In this document: positions 1 through 13,087 of the stretch, piece after piece
Layout of the letters: the number at the start of each line of letters is the position of its first letter
Numbering within the stretch: position 1 is the first letter of the stretch
Assembly (NCBI GenBank): GCA_027704905.1
Contig: CM051022.1
Span: forward strand, 10,553,969-10,617,968
Direction: 5' to 3'
DNA length: 64,000 bases
From: Muraenolepis orangiensis
Lineage: Eukaryota > Chordata > Actinopteri > Gadiformes > Muraenolepididae
The notes under the pieces: generated by a model
Databases searched by the model: none
What the model was told of the DNA's origin: nothing
The model's input: only the letters and a program-made list of their open reading frames with translations
Program-made: the position numbers and the translations under genes

Positions 1-34
<34 letters not shown>

Positions 35-62
35 GAGAGAGAGAGAGCGAGAGCGAGAGAGA
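1..62. repeat. (GA)n microsatellite
   Basis: Nearly pure GA array at the left edge of the window, with a few GC-interrupted units at its right end. It is probably cut by the window boundary. Confidence 0.95.
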
Positions 63-180
63 GCGTGTGGTCGGACAGAGAAAGAGCTTTTTAATGGCAC
101 AAGATAGCAGAGTGCTCCGTCCCCAAGAGCCATGACATCTCAGAGAGGCCTCTGGTCCAGCCCCACGCCACAGCTTTAAA

Positions 181-304
<124 letters not shown>

Positions 305-488
305 AGCATGGGGAAACACGTAAGCATGCACATACACACATGTACAAAGACACACACGCACGGATACTATGCATGTGCAAAAACACACATACAGTATATC
401 CGCGCGTACACACACACACGTACACACGCACACACACACACACGTACAAGTGCACATGAACTAAATAAGCCAATCTGGTGACAGATCA

Positions 489-490
<2 letters not shown>

Positions 491-572
<82 letters not shown>

Positions 573-573
573 G
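491..573. repeat. (CT)n microsatellite
   Basis: CT array with two single-base interruptions. A second short CA array follows at about 675-716 and an AT run at about 890-915. The remainder up to 1044 is unannotated unique-looking sequence. Confidence 0.9.
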
Positions 574-668
574 GCAGTTGATTAGAAAAACAGATCTGTC
601 ACTCCAGCTAAGAAGCAATAGTCACTCGCCAAAAATCAGCCCTGGAGACACACACCGAGCACACGTTT

Positions 669-718
<50 letters not shown>

Positions 719-1749
719 ATTTGTGGAGCCTATTTCTACATGCAAATGACTTGCCAGGAAATCAGGAGGCGGTACGTCTCATGTGTGCAATATCTTGTAT
801 GTTGTAGTATCTAGTAGTCTGTTTAAGGTCTATGCTGTATCACGGCAAGTACGTTCACTGTATATGATATATGTACAGTGTCATATACAGTGATATATAT
901 ATATATATATATATAAAATTGTATATTCCATCAAGCAAGGATCCTTGTTTCTGAAGATGAGCTTTCAGCCTCAGTGTTACCAGTGTTGTCAATATGTTTC
1001 GTATGGAGTGAATGAAGCAGGTTTAAGCTCCACCTTTAGCATTGACATAGCGTAGCGGTTCTCAAACTGGGGACCCAGAGCCAGGGGGTCCGCAAAATAA
1101 TTTGTAAATTTTAATTGTTTTATTTTTATTTTTTATATATTATATATTTACATATTTTCTTTTGCTCTTATTGCATATCTAAAAACAGAGACCATTTCCA
1201 CCAATCAAACAAGCATAATGTGTTCATTACTCCAATAGAAGGCCAATAGAAACTCTGATGTGATTGTGACACATCACGTCAATCATGACTCGATCACTTC
1301 ACTCGCAACAAACCATTTCTGCTGCTGCCTAGCTCTGCTTATTAGTCATCCCGAGCTAAATACGGATTCATGTTTTCAGTAAGTCCAGTGAGTCCAAATC
1401 ATCAAGTAGCCCAAACGAGCTAAATCGAGCTAAATGAAATAGACAATTATGCTCTTTTTTGAGAACAGCGACGGGTGACCAAAGTGCGTCATGTGTCTTC
1501 AGGTGCGAAGAAGCCATGAAGCCAACCAGGAATATAAATATATTTAATATAAGGACAAAATAATGTTTCTGTCTGAAGAGCGAAAGAGCCAAAAAACGTG
1601 GAAATGCGCTTAATTACTATTTATTTTTTACTAATTACTAATTACTACTACTATAATTACTTGTTCTGTAACGCTTTAATGATAACTTCTGTAATGATTT
1701 GTTCTGAGCTTTCTGCCGATGATTATAAAAAAGTCTGGGTTTATTAGGA

Positions 1750-2140
1750 CTATCCCACATCCCACGTCATCGGACTATGTCTTGTTACTGTTATAACTGT
1801 TCATCTTGTTACTGTTCATAGTCATAGGACATACATGTTGTTTCAGTTCATAGACATAGGACTGTATGTTTACTGTTCAGCTTGTTACAGTTCAGTCATA
1901 GGACTATGTCTTGTTACTGTTCATTTGTTACAGTTCAGTCATAGGACTATGTCTTGTTACTGTTCATTTGTTACAGTTCAGTCATAGGACTATGTCTTGT
2001 TACTGTTCATAGTAATATGACTGTCTTGTTACTGTTGTTACTGTTAATCTTGTTGCTGTTCACAGTCATAGGACAATGTCTTGTTCCTGTTCATCTTGTT
2101 ACAGTTCATAGTCATAAGACAATGTCTTGTTACTATTCAT
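1750..2140. repeat. degenerate leading part of the 40-bp minisatellite
   Basis: Diverged, irregularly spaced copies of the motifs CTTGTTACTGTTCAT and AGTCATAGGACTATG lead into the regular array. Unit length varies, unlike the exact 40-bp period downstream. Confidence 0.8.
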
Positions 2141-3870
2141 CGTGTTACCGTTCATAGTCATAGGACTATGTTGTGTTGCTGTTGTTACCGTTCATAGTCA
2201 TAGGACTATGTTGTGTTGCTGTTGTTAGCGTTCATAGTCATAGGACTATGTTGTGTTGCTGTTGTTACCGTTCATAGTCATAGGACTATGTTGTGTTGCT
2301 GTTGTTACCGTTCATAGTCACAGGACTATGTTGTGTTGCTGTTGTTACCGTTCATAGTCATAGGACTATGTTGTGTTGCTGTTGTTAGCGTTCATAGTCA
2401 TAGGACTATGTTGTGTTGCTGTTGTTAGCGTTCATAGTCATAGGACTATGTTGTGTTGCTGTTGTTAGCGTTCATAGTCATAGGACTATGTTGTGTTGCT
2501 GTTGTTAGCGTTCATAGTCATAGGACTATGTTGTGTTGCTGTTGTTACCGTTCATAGTCATAGGACTATGTTGTGTTGCTGTTGTTACCGTTCATAGTCA
2601 TAGGACTATGTTGTGTTGCTGTTGTTAGCGTTCATAGTCATAGGACTATGTTGTGTTGCTGTTGTTAGCGTTCATAGTCATAGGACTATGTTGTGTTGCT
2701 GTTGTTAGCGTTCATAGTCATAGGACTATGTTGTGTTGCTGTTGTTAGCGTTCATAGTCATAGGACTATGTTGTGTTGCTGTTGTTAGCGTTCATAGTCA
2801 TAGGACTATGTTGTGTTGCTGTTGTTAGCGTTCATAGTCATAGGACTATGTTGTGTTGCTGTTGTTAGCGTTCATAGTCATAGGACTATGTTGTGTTGCT
2901 GTTGTTAGCGTTCATAGTCATAGGACTATGTTGTGTTGCTGTTGTTACCGTTCATAGTCATAGGACTATGTTGTGTTGCTGTTGTTAGCGTTCATAGTCA
3001 TAGGACTATGTTGTGTTGCTGTTGTTAGCGTTCATAGTCATAGGACTATGTTGTGTTGCTGTTGTTAGCGTTCATAGTCATAGGACTATGTTGTGTTGCT
3101 GTTGTTAGCGTTCATAGTCATAGGACTATGTTGTGTTGCTGTTGTTAGCGTTCATAGTCATAGGACTATGTTGTGTTGCTGTTGTTAGCGTTCATAGTCA
3201 TAGGACTATGTTGTGTTGCTGTTGTTAGCGTTCATAGTCATAGGACTATGTTGTGTTGCTGTTGTTAGCGTTCATAGTCATAGGACTATGTTGTGTTGCT
3301 GTTGTTAGCGTTCATAGTCATAGGACTATGTTGTGTTGCTGTTGTTAGCGTTCATAGTCATAGGACTATGTTGTGTTGCTGTTGTTAGCGTTCATAGTCA
3401 TAGGACTATGTTGTGTTGCTGTTGTTAGCGTTCATAGTCATAGGACTATGTTGTTGTTTGTTGTTGTTAGCGTTCATAGTCATAGGACTATGTTGTGTTG
3501 CTGTTGTTAGCGTTCATAGTCATAGGACTATGTTGTGTTGCTGTTGTTAGCGTTCATAGTCATAGGACTATGTTGTTGTTTGTTGTTGTTAGCGTTCATA
3601 GTCATAGGACTATGTTGTGTTGCTGTTGTTAGCGTTCATAGTCATAGGACTATGTTGTGTTGCTGTTGTTAGCGTTCATAGTCATAGGACTATGTTGTGT
3701 TGCTGTTGTTAGCGTTCATAGTCATAGGACTATGTTGTGTTGCTGTTGTTAGCGTTCATAGTCATAGGACTATGTTGTGTTGCTGTTGTTAGCGTTCATA
3801 GTCATAGGACTATGTTGTGTTGCTGTTGTTAGCGTTCATAGTCATAGGACTATGTTGTGTTGTTGTTAGC
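2141..3870. repeat. 40-bp minisatellite, about 43 units
   Basis: Near-perfect tandem array with a 40-bp period. Each unit contains CATAGTCATAGGACTATG, a 7-bp inverted repeat around a 4-base loop. One diagnostic site is C or G (TTACCG versus TTAGCG). C and G units are mixed up to about 2960, and all later units carry G. Two units, near 3450 and 3575, share the same TTGTTGTTTG length variant. The array lies wholly inside the hAT element. Confidence 0.97.
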
Positions 3871-4437
3871 GTTCATCTTTTTACTGTTAACTTTTCTGAA
3901 AGCTTTCAGGATCAATTACTTGAAAAGTAGAAATGCTGTCAAGTTGAATCAAAATGCAATTACAACAAAATGACCCTCTGTTTAAAAGTGTATAAGTGGT
4001 ATTAACATGATTCAAATTTAAGTTTCTGTTTGTTACTATGAAACGGGTCTTAAGTATTTAGGTTGAACATAAAAATATAAATAATGGCATCTAAAAGTAC
4101 AAAGGGTAGTAAGCGTTTGTTTTATCAGTGTTTTGATTTTGAGGGAGTCCTTGGAATAGATTTGTCCCTGTAAGGGGTCCCTGGCCCCTAAAAACGTTTG
4201 AGAACCCCTGACATAGCGGACAGCCCGGATTTTTAAAAACTCTTTCAACTCTGACCCCGGGACAACGATGACCCCTCGAAGAGCACCCAATCAGTTTGCA
4301 GCTTTTCTAAAAGCCGTGAAATGCCAATGTCGACAGCGTTCTTCATTTCACTCATCATATTTTGACCGCTTAAACAAAAATACTTGTTGAAATTCTGGAT
4401 TGGCGGTTAGGATGGCCCCATCATGGACTCTTCTGTA

Positions 4438-4438
<1 letters not shown>

Positions 4439-4526
<88 letters not shown>
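4439..4526. repeat. (AG)n microsatellite
   Basis: Uninterrupted AG array. The open frames across it on both strands are only Arg-Glu or Ser-Leu dipeptide runs. Confidence 0.95.
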
Positions 4527-4529
<3 letters not shown>

Positions 4530-4659
4530 TCCAGGGGAAAAGCAAATCCCCAAGGGGCAGGGCGCTATTGGACAACGGCATAACCTTGTCTTCCACCACA
4601 GGGCAATATCAAATCTGGTGAACAATAACGTACACCATCAAAAAATAAAATTCTCTTTC

Positions 4660-5200
4660 CTCTTCATCTCTGCCCTTTTCCCTTCCTCTCTCCATAACCT
4701 CCCTCCCTCGTATCCTAACCCTCCTCCCTCCCTCCCTCTCTACCTAACCCTCCTCCCTCTTACCCTAACCTTCCTCCCTCCCTCTCTACCTAACCTCCCT
4801 CTTACCCTAACATCCCTCCATCCTCCCTAACCTCCTCCCTCTCTCCCTCCCTCTCTACCTAACCTCCCTCCCTCTCTCTTACCCTAACCTCCCTCCCTCT
4901 TACCCTAACCTCTCTCCATCCCTCCCTACCTAACCACCCTCCCTAACTAACCTCCTTCCCTCCCTCTTTCCCTAACCTCCCTCCATGCCTCCATAACCTC
5001 CCTCCCTCCCTCCCTCCCTCCCTCCCTCTTACCCTAACCTCCCTCCCTCCATAACCTCCCTCCCTACCTAACCTCCCTCCCTCTTACCCTATCCTCCCTC
5101 CCTCCCTCCTCCCTCCTCCCTCCCTCCATAACCTCCCTCCCTACCTATCCTCCCTCCCTCCATAACCTCCCTCCCTACATTACCTCCCTCCCTCCCGCTC
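4660..5200. repeat. CCCTCC/CCTAACC-rich pyrimidine minisatellite
   Basis: Irregular array of CTCCCTCC blocks alternating with TACCTAACC or TACCCTAACC. It is strongly strand-asymmetric (C/T on plus). The CCCTAA-like motifs are scattered and not in telomere register. Confidence 0.9.
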
Positions 5201-6300
5201 TCTGGCCCTGCCAATAATTCTCTTTGTCTCCTCCTCCGCTCTGTTCGTCTCTCCCTCTCTGTCCTCGCTCTCTCCCCCGCCGTCGGAGCGGGTACTTCAA
5301 GGATGTCCTCGCGGTTTCGTCCTCGCCGGGGCTCCGTGTGCGCTGACCCTCTCAGGCTGCCGTAGGTCACGTATGCGTTTATTGGTAACGCGGACCTAGG
5401 CTACTCGTCTCCTCTCTGGGGGCCCTCCGTGACGCCCGAGAAATAAAACAATCCAGGGTTATTTATTGGGACATAAAACGTAGTAGTTTTGAAAAAGCGA
5501 TGAAACCTTGGGAGGGCGCCGGGGAAAAAAGTATTGTGTTTTCCAAACGCGTGTCTTTCTTCTTCTTCTTCTTCTCGCCCTTTTTGAGGGGCCCCCCGGG
5601 GGCCCCTCAAAACTGTAAACGTGTGAGTTAAACACACAGGTCAATATGTGGGTAATTGATTAAGCTTTCAACGTGAATATCAAGTGATGAATGTGGCTTA
5701 TTTGCACACACACCCCCCCCCCCCCCTCCTCGTACGGAATCAACTCTACATCACAGACCCCATAAACGCTCCGTCGGTCGGGTACAACATCAACCCCCCC
5801 CCCCCCCCCCCTCCCCCCCAACCCCTAACACACCCTAACACGAAGGAGCATAAAGCCAGTCTCCCGGTGGCGACGCCACACCCTGAGACAGGGACCTATA
5901 GGTCTGCGTTATTGCGCCATCACTTACGTTTTATGAGCGACTGGACGCATTGACAGCTATGGTGTAGCACCGCAGGTGGTCGTGTCGTCCGTCCGTCCAC
6001 TCTTCCCCCCCCCCCCCCCCCGCGCGCATGGATTATTGGCCATCGTATGGATCCGTCCGAGATAGGAAGGCTCGAGAATTTTCCTACAATCAATCTTGTT
6101 TGAGTGAGAACATTGCACTGTGGACGTAATAATAGTCTAATAATAATAGTTTTTTTTGGGTTGTTCTTGTGAAACGTATTGAACTTTTGTAAAATCCTGA
6201 ACCAACTAAAAAGCTGTAATAACCAACTAAAAAGCTGTAATAACCAACTAAAAAGCTGTAATAAGGCTAGTCGTTTCCGTTATATTGCCGCACGGGTCTA
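5201..6300. other. intergenic segment with C-homopolymers and a small triplication
   Basis: No convincing gene. It contains C runs near 5709-5727, 5793-5818 and 6005-6022, and a 21-bp unit (ACCAACTAAAAAGCTGTAATA) repeated three times at 6201-6263. An arginine-rich minus-strand reading frame at 5089-5370 has no recognisable domain and partly overlaps the pyrimidine array. Confidence 0.6.
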
Positions 6301-6412
6301 CAACGGCTGTTTTTATCCGTCACTGATTGTATACATGTGAAAACATGCTGCCCTCTAGCGTCGACACATAATACACAACACATGAATTAATTTCACAGAA
6401 ATCGAAATAGCT

Positions 6413-6418
6413 TTTATT
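6413..6418 (-). promoter_or_regulatory. candidate poly(A) signal for GXYLT1
   Basis: AATAAA on the minus strand, about 1.45 kb past the GXYLT1 stop. A nearer alternative AATAAA lies at 7188-7193. Neither can be chosen without transcript data. The sequence between the stop codon and here is otherwise unannotated and is probably 3' UTR. Confidence 0.25.
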
Positions 6419-7866
6419 GCGAAATCCCACATATCCCACATATCAAAGACAGCCACTATTTCTTACTGGATGATAAACAGAGCAAACGACTTTGGATCCA
6501 GCTATGAAACAACTATAAAAAAAAAGGCCCCTCGTTCACTTACACTCATGTGCTTGGAATCAATCATTTTGAATTTTTTAATGTATTTTAAATGCTGAAT
6601 TGCATTTATGTGGCAGATATTAATAATTAGGAAACTTGAAGCAACCATAAAAAAAATGTTTGTGTGTGACAAGTCTCTTTAAATGCATTATCCTCCAATC
6701 GAAATATGTGCACTACAAACAAATAAACCAAAAAACAGCATGTGTAGTCACTTTGAACAATATGTTTGTAAGGCACACTCTAAAATTGAGATAAGCTCAT
6801 TATAGTATAGTTCTTATCAACAAAATATGATACAAAATAGATTTTATATCACGTTTAAGTAAACCACAATGTCATAGACATCGTAAGGTCTGGAGCCAGT
6901 GCAAAAACAAGTTTTACAATTAGCTGTACATTCAAACATCGGGAAAAAGCTCAATATACTCATAACAATGCCCATTTGTACCAAATATATATATACATAT
7001 ATACATATGCGTATATATACACATACATATATACACACACACACATATACATATACACACATTTTACCCAACCTTATTAAAAACATGTTTGTATTAAAAT
7101 TAATGTCAAACAATTTATTTTTAAATAAACCCTGCAGAAAAAATACCTTTGGGTCCTTATCCCTATTTTTCCCCCCCCATTCTATTTTTTATTAAACTCC
7201 GTGAATATATTTCATTAGGTGACTGGCGTTATTAAAAAAAACAACTTTTAATAACGTGAAGCACTGTACCTGAGAATCAAAATGAAACAAAAGAGACTAC
7301 GAAGCAAACAACCCCCCTCCCCGCCCCCCCCAAGCGTGGGTCCACTACAAAAACAGAAGAAGCGCCGGTCATTTCCTTCACGGGGGACGTCATAACGCTG
7401 CTTGTACATTTAGTACATTTACTACATACATCCCCACAGCAGATCCCCCCCCCCCCCCCAGAGATCCAACGTGGACTCTGAACAGTAAACATCGGAGAAA
7501 AATGCGAGTTTTTCGGAGGGATTTCGGAGAAAGGCCTCGGTACACTTCGGAGGCACATCTCGAGGACATTTCAAGTACTTTCGTGGGAGGTCCCAATTTC
7601 TTCAGTGCGACCCGTTACCATGGCTACATGGCACCACCGAACACTTATTTTAAGACGCACCCATGGTGGTGGTGGCGGCGGATGGAGAGGGCGGTCTTAT
7701 GTCTTTGGTTTCACCCCCCTCACACTTCACAGTACGTCCCAAGTTGGCCGCTTGGAGACACACCCGCCCTAGATACCCGGTAGCTTCCCCGGGGTATCGT
7801 CCGACCAAAATGTGACCCGGAGTTGGTATGTTTTCAACCCAAAGTGGTCGGGTGGCAGGGGGACGG

Positions 7867-8037
7867 TCATGTCGCGCTCCGCCGCGGCGGGACGCGTCTG
7901 TTGATGTTGTCCAGGCTCCGGGCTAGCGCCTTGGTGAGGAGGGCGTGGGATTTACCACAGTAGGTGTTGGTCGTCTTCAACAGCGCCCGCTCCAGCGGTG
8001 CCAGCAGGGTGGCGTTCGGGTCGGCGCCAAAGGGGTA
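7867..8037 (-). CDS. GXYLT1: GXYLT1 coding exon 7 (C-terminus and stop)
   Basis: 57 codons including the stop, entered in phase 0 after a pyrimidine-rich acceptor ending CTCTCGATAG. It reads YPFGADPNATLL, later NTYCGKSHALLTKAL, and ends PPRRSAT-stop. This matches the conserved C-terminal region of GXYLT1/2 (human has a TYCGKIYKIF-like stretch here). It encodes residues 364-419. The exon is too short and GC-rich to stand out alone and is supported by phase plus family similarity. Confidence 0.85.
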   Translation of the reverse strand, partial: YPFGADPNATLLAPLERALLKTTNTYCGKSHALLTKALARSLDNINRRVPPRRSAT

Positions 8038-9260
8038 CTATCGAGAGGGCAAAAAGGGGGGGGGAGTTGGGAAGATGTTGGGAAGGGGTTTTTTCGGGGG
8101 GGGGGGGAAGACTTTTTGTTAGCATGATTTGAATGTAAATTTCCATGATTTCATCTACACGATGTGGCGACTTTAGAGTCGAGTATAAGAGAGTTAAATG
8201 TGAATACGTTTTAACATTTGAGCCATACAGGAGCAAGTAGCGGTAAGAGGTCATCACATGCTTACAGGTTAGGCTGCAGACAATCGGGGATCGAACACGG
8301 TAACTTTTTTTTGGACCGGAAGTCCACCCTAATCATTAGACCCTGCCTTCTCCCCAACTCATGCCATGAAATGGCATTCAGAGTGAACTGTTCTTTTCAA
8401 ATGACATACTTTGACATAGTGTACTTTGGCAATGACATAGTAAAAGCAGGGATATTGGTTCATAAGATTGCCAGAGTCTGGATCAAAAGTGATATAAACA
8501 CATACCATTGTTTTGTAAAAACGATCAATAATGATTAGATGTCAGGTTGGCAGCGTTAATTGGAACGTGTTTTTCGTCAAAATGAGCCAACAAGTTGAAA
8601 ACGTCGACTCATTTGGGGGCTAGCTCAGCCGTTCACCGCAAAATCACCACAGCTCTTAGCGCAGCTCAAATAATAATCATTGAAATAATATTTTGTAACT
8701 TTCCTTTTCCCCCCAAAAAAAAACAAAACACCAGACCATTAGAATTAGGTGAAAAAGGAGAACCCCGTCTTATAATTAAATATTGATGGCCCAGCACATC
8801 AAACCAGATTCAGTAATCGTCTCTTAGATTCCCGAACTTGATACCATTAGGGTACCCCGGGAGATTAGAGGTATGTGTAATATGAATTATTGAATATACT
8901 CAACAATTCTTCTCTCTACTTTACAATATAATTATTGGTCTCGATGCGGTGGTAAAAATTTGATGAAGCACATAAAGAGAATGCTCCTTTTTTCGGTTAA
9001 AAGGCCGGGGGGGGGGGGGGCGGTGATGATGACACAACACACATTAAAAGTTTCAGATTTGGAGATAGCATTTAAGTTTGACTTTTATTAGACTCGTAAA
9101 TGACTCGTGGATGACTCATCGTCTGGTGTTTTTCATCAAGCGCGAAGAAAGTAGCTCGCAGAGGGGTCCATTCCCCAGTGTTATTTAGTCATTTTTTAGA
9201 CGATACTTTTATCCATTTCCATGTGTTATTTACAATATCCTGAGCTTCGTGTAGAGGTTA

Positions 9261-9302
<42 letters not shown>

Positions 9303-9943
9303 TAAAGCTTCTATTCTCTCTACCAACTATATTCACCCCCTTTAACGGGAAAGAAAAACATTCACAGCAATTAAAACTATAAAAACAGCTCCCCTGAGAC
9401 CAAGGGCAGGCGGGAGGAAAGCGCACACTCTTCAGTTCAACGTGAATGGAATTGTCTCCAAAAATAATAAATAGTATCACCAAAAAAAAAAAATAATAGT
9501 ATGACCAACAGTGACACCGAACGTCCCACCAATGTACAGGTATATATATATATCTTTTTTTTAATTCATTAAAATAAATCCAAAAACAATTAGAAGTAGG
9601 GATCCTTATTGGAAGGAGCTCCTGCAGAGAGTGGCAGCGGGCGGGCGGGCGGGCGTGTGCGTGTGCGTGTGTGTGTGTGTGTGCGGTGAACTGCTCCTCT
9701 CCCTTCTCCCTTCATGGATTTCTCCGGAACAGACGCGACGTTGTTACGACGCTCAGAGGAAATCAGGAGGAATTATGATGCTTTATGCTAGCTCATTTGT
9801 TTTGCGGTCGAGACCTCTCTCTCTCTCTCTCTCTCTCTCCCTCATTCTCTCTCCCCCCCCCCCCCCCCCCCCCAACACACACGCACGCACGTTATTGGGT
9901 CACAAACAGAATGGATCTTTTATGAAGGTAAGCATCCTTGTGC

Positions 9944-9979
<36 letters not shown>

Positions 9980-10056
9980 TAAAGTTGCATCTACAGTGGG
10001 GGAGCATTGATTTCGTGTAGGTGATGGGGGGGGGGCTGCTCGTGCGGGGCTGCACG

Positions 10057-10208
<152 letters not shown>

Positions 10209-10346
10209 TGTACAGGCGGCTGTAAAAATTAATGGCCGATTCCCGGGCTTCCCTTTAATAGCGCAGGGCGTGTTGGGTGGGTGGGCGGAGAGGAGAGAGA
10301 TGTGAGGAAGAGAGGACAAAGGGGATAAAGACTAAACAACAGTCCC

Positions 10347-10347
<1 letters not shown>

Positions 10348-10382
<35 letters not shown>

Positions 10383-10407
10383 TGACTGACAGACTGACAG
10401 ACAGACT
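10348..10407. repeat. (CAGA)n tetranucleotide repeat
   Basis: Tandem CAGA units passing into mixed CTGA/CAGA units at the right end. Confidence 0.9.
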
Positions 10408-11304
10408 GATATTCGGCCATTGGGTCCGTTTCAAGTCCACCACTATTAGAGAGTTGCTCGATCAACATCAGTATTAAGAGGCATAAAAAGGACAAGCTCC
10501 TTCCTAGAAGTGCGCCTTAAAAAATGTTTTAAAAAAAGAGGCTAAACTTTCTGTTGGTGTCCTTGGATCAAGAGAGACACACACCCGTCCAAACCAAGAT
10601 GTACGGGTTTAAAACAGACACTGGGCAAAATATTGTTGACAGTTGATACTGTTAAAATTAGGGCTCACTATTTTTTAGTAAGTTTTGTTTGCTATGTTTT
10701 TAACTTTGTAGCAAGCGGTTTTGCAATATCAATAAATTGCATTATTATACTCGGTATAGAAAGAATAATAGTCACATTACAAAAAGAAAAACACCAACAA
10801 AAAAAAAGCGAAAGTAAATATATACATATTTGGCAATTTGGGTGGCGCTTTTACCCGCCCTGAAACATTCCATAGCGTGGGTGGCCCCTAGTGGACAGTA
10901 AGAGTAACAACCCTGGCAGTAACAACAAGACACCAGATATTTATATATATATATATAGTTGTTACTGCCGCGATTTATCAGTTGGGCTGGAGTCCAAACC
11001 GGGGAGACGAAAGCAATGTCGACGGCTCTTTTATTACGACCCACAACCAGCACGGCTTCACGGATTCCACCGCGGATAGACAAAGGAACTCGGAAATAGA
11101 AGTAATAAACACTGTCAAGGTGTCTTTTTTTGTTATTAAACTCGGCGAAAAATGAATCCATAAAACGCCGCAGCCTTCTGGCGAGACGGATATTTGTGTG
11201 GACGTAAAAAAAAAAAAGAATTCAGGTATAAAAGTATCAATAGCGAATAAGCTACTGCACCCAGGAGCGGTCTGGTTTTATGAACTTGGCTTGTTTTCGT
11301 GTGC

Positions 11305-11430
<126 letters not shown>

Positions 11431-11653
11431 ACACCTCACCAGTTGTGTGTTGGGTGTTGATGCAGGCAATATGAAGGCGCATGTGTGTGTGTTAATTACA
11501 TTTTTATTGTACAAATGTGATGTTTTACGATTGTATTATATATAAATAAACATACACAGCATATATAAATATTTATATATATATATAATAAGTAATAATA
11601 ACATGAATATATATTTTGTTCTCCACGACCCGATAGACAGATGGATAAATGTA

Positions 11654-11655
<2 letters not shown>

Positions 11656-11747
<92 letters not shown>
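11656..11747. repeat. (GT)n microsatellite
   Basis: GT array directly followed by a C run and a short CT array. Confidence 0.95.
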
Positions 11748-11750
<3 letters not shown>

Positions 11751-12092
11751 CCCCCCCTGTGTCTCTCTCTCTCTCTCTTTAAGTCTCTTTAATTGACCTG
11801 GCTGTCCTATAAAACCTCCGCCAGCCGAAGCCAAAGCACCCCGCCGATCGCGGATAACGTATTGATCTCCCATCAGCCTGATGTATATTCAATGCTTTCT
11901 CAATAGGGAAGTGATTGGGCCGGGCCGCCGGCCGGGGCCGCTGATGGCTTCATTAAAAACAGGTAAATGCCAGCCCTGGTAAACAGCCTGTAAACATCCT
12001 CATGAGGGAGCATTAAGGGGCTTTTTTTTTACCCTCAACGTCGCTTCACATCATTCCCCCATGGTCTTTATTGTGTTTACGGTAACACCGCT

Positions 12093-12602
<510 letters not shown>

Positions 12603-12914
12603 TTCACCACCATCTAGCGCACACTCTGCAAGACAAATGCTGTTGCAGAATTCCGGCGGTTTTGATTCATACTCGTGGCGATACGGCAACTACTGGTCGC
12701 TGTACCATTCCAAAACAAAAATGATTAAAAAATGAATAAAGTTATGCTCAATCTCGGACCGCTGGTATAAATGCATGTGACACGCAAAACGCAACACGCC
12801 GAGAGTTTAGGTCCCATCACGATGTATAGGTGGTGTTCAAGTACACATCACCCGAGTCTCTCACACACGCACACACACACACGCACACACACACGCGCAC
12901 CGCACGCCCCCTAC

Positions 12915-13087
12915 CTGGCGGATGGCGTCGTACGCGGCTTGGAAGGCGGGCTGCTTGAGGTTGTGGAAGACGCCGCGGTTGCCATGCAGGATGTGAACGC
13001 CGTCTTGCTCCGCCCGTGCACAGTTGCTGCCGTAGATGCAGTGGTCCGGCCGGTAGTTCCACTGGCATGGGAACTCCAGCAGGTACT
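12915..13087 (-). CDS. GXYLT1: GXYLT1 coding exon 6
   Basis: Enters with AG completing a Glu codon begun in exon 5, then 57 codons (residues 307-363), and leaves in phase 0 at CGCCAG|GTAGGG. It contains FPCQWNYRPDHCIYGSNC and HILHGNRGVFH, highly diagnostic of GXYLT1/2. The acceptor is ACACACAG. Both flanks are CA/GT-rich. Confidence 0.95.

Larger units (their letters stand above)
1053..4210. mobile_element. hAT-type DNA transposon remnant carrying a minisatellite
   Basis: The ends are short imperfect inverted repeats: TAGCGGTTCTCAAAC on the left, and GTTTGAGAACCCCTG on the right (its complement is CAGGGGTTCTCAAAC). Exactly the same 8 bp, ACATAGCG, lies outside each end (1045-1052 and 4211-4218), which is the target duplication length of hAT elements. 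No intact transposase is visible between the ends, so the copy is non-autonomous. About two thirds of its 3.16 kb is the internal tandem array described separately. Ends and target duplication are read directly; assignment to hAT follows from their form. Confidence 0.85.

Noticed and set aside
2141..3870. CRISPR-like array in the regular 40-bp repeats
   Set aside because: There are no unique spacers; whole units repeat in tandem and the context is a vertebrate genome.
4660..5200. CCCTAA-like motifs suggesting an internal telomere
   Set aside because: The motifs are separated by variable CTCCCTCC blocks and never form a (CCCTAA)n run.
5089..5370. Arginine-rich minus-strand frame as a gene
   Set aside because: Overlaps the pyrimidine array and shows no domain or splice-site support.
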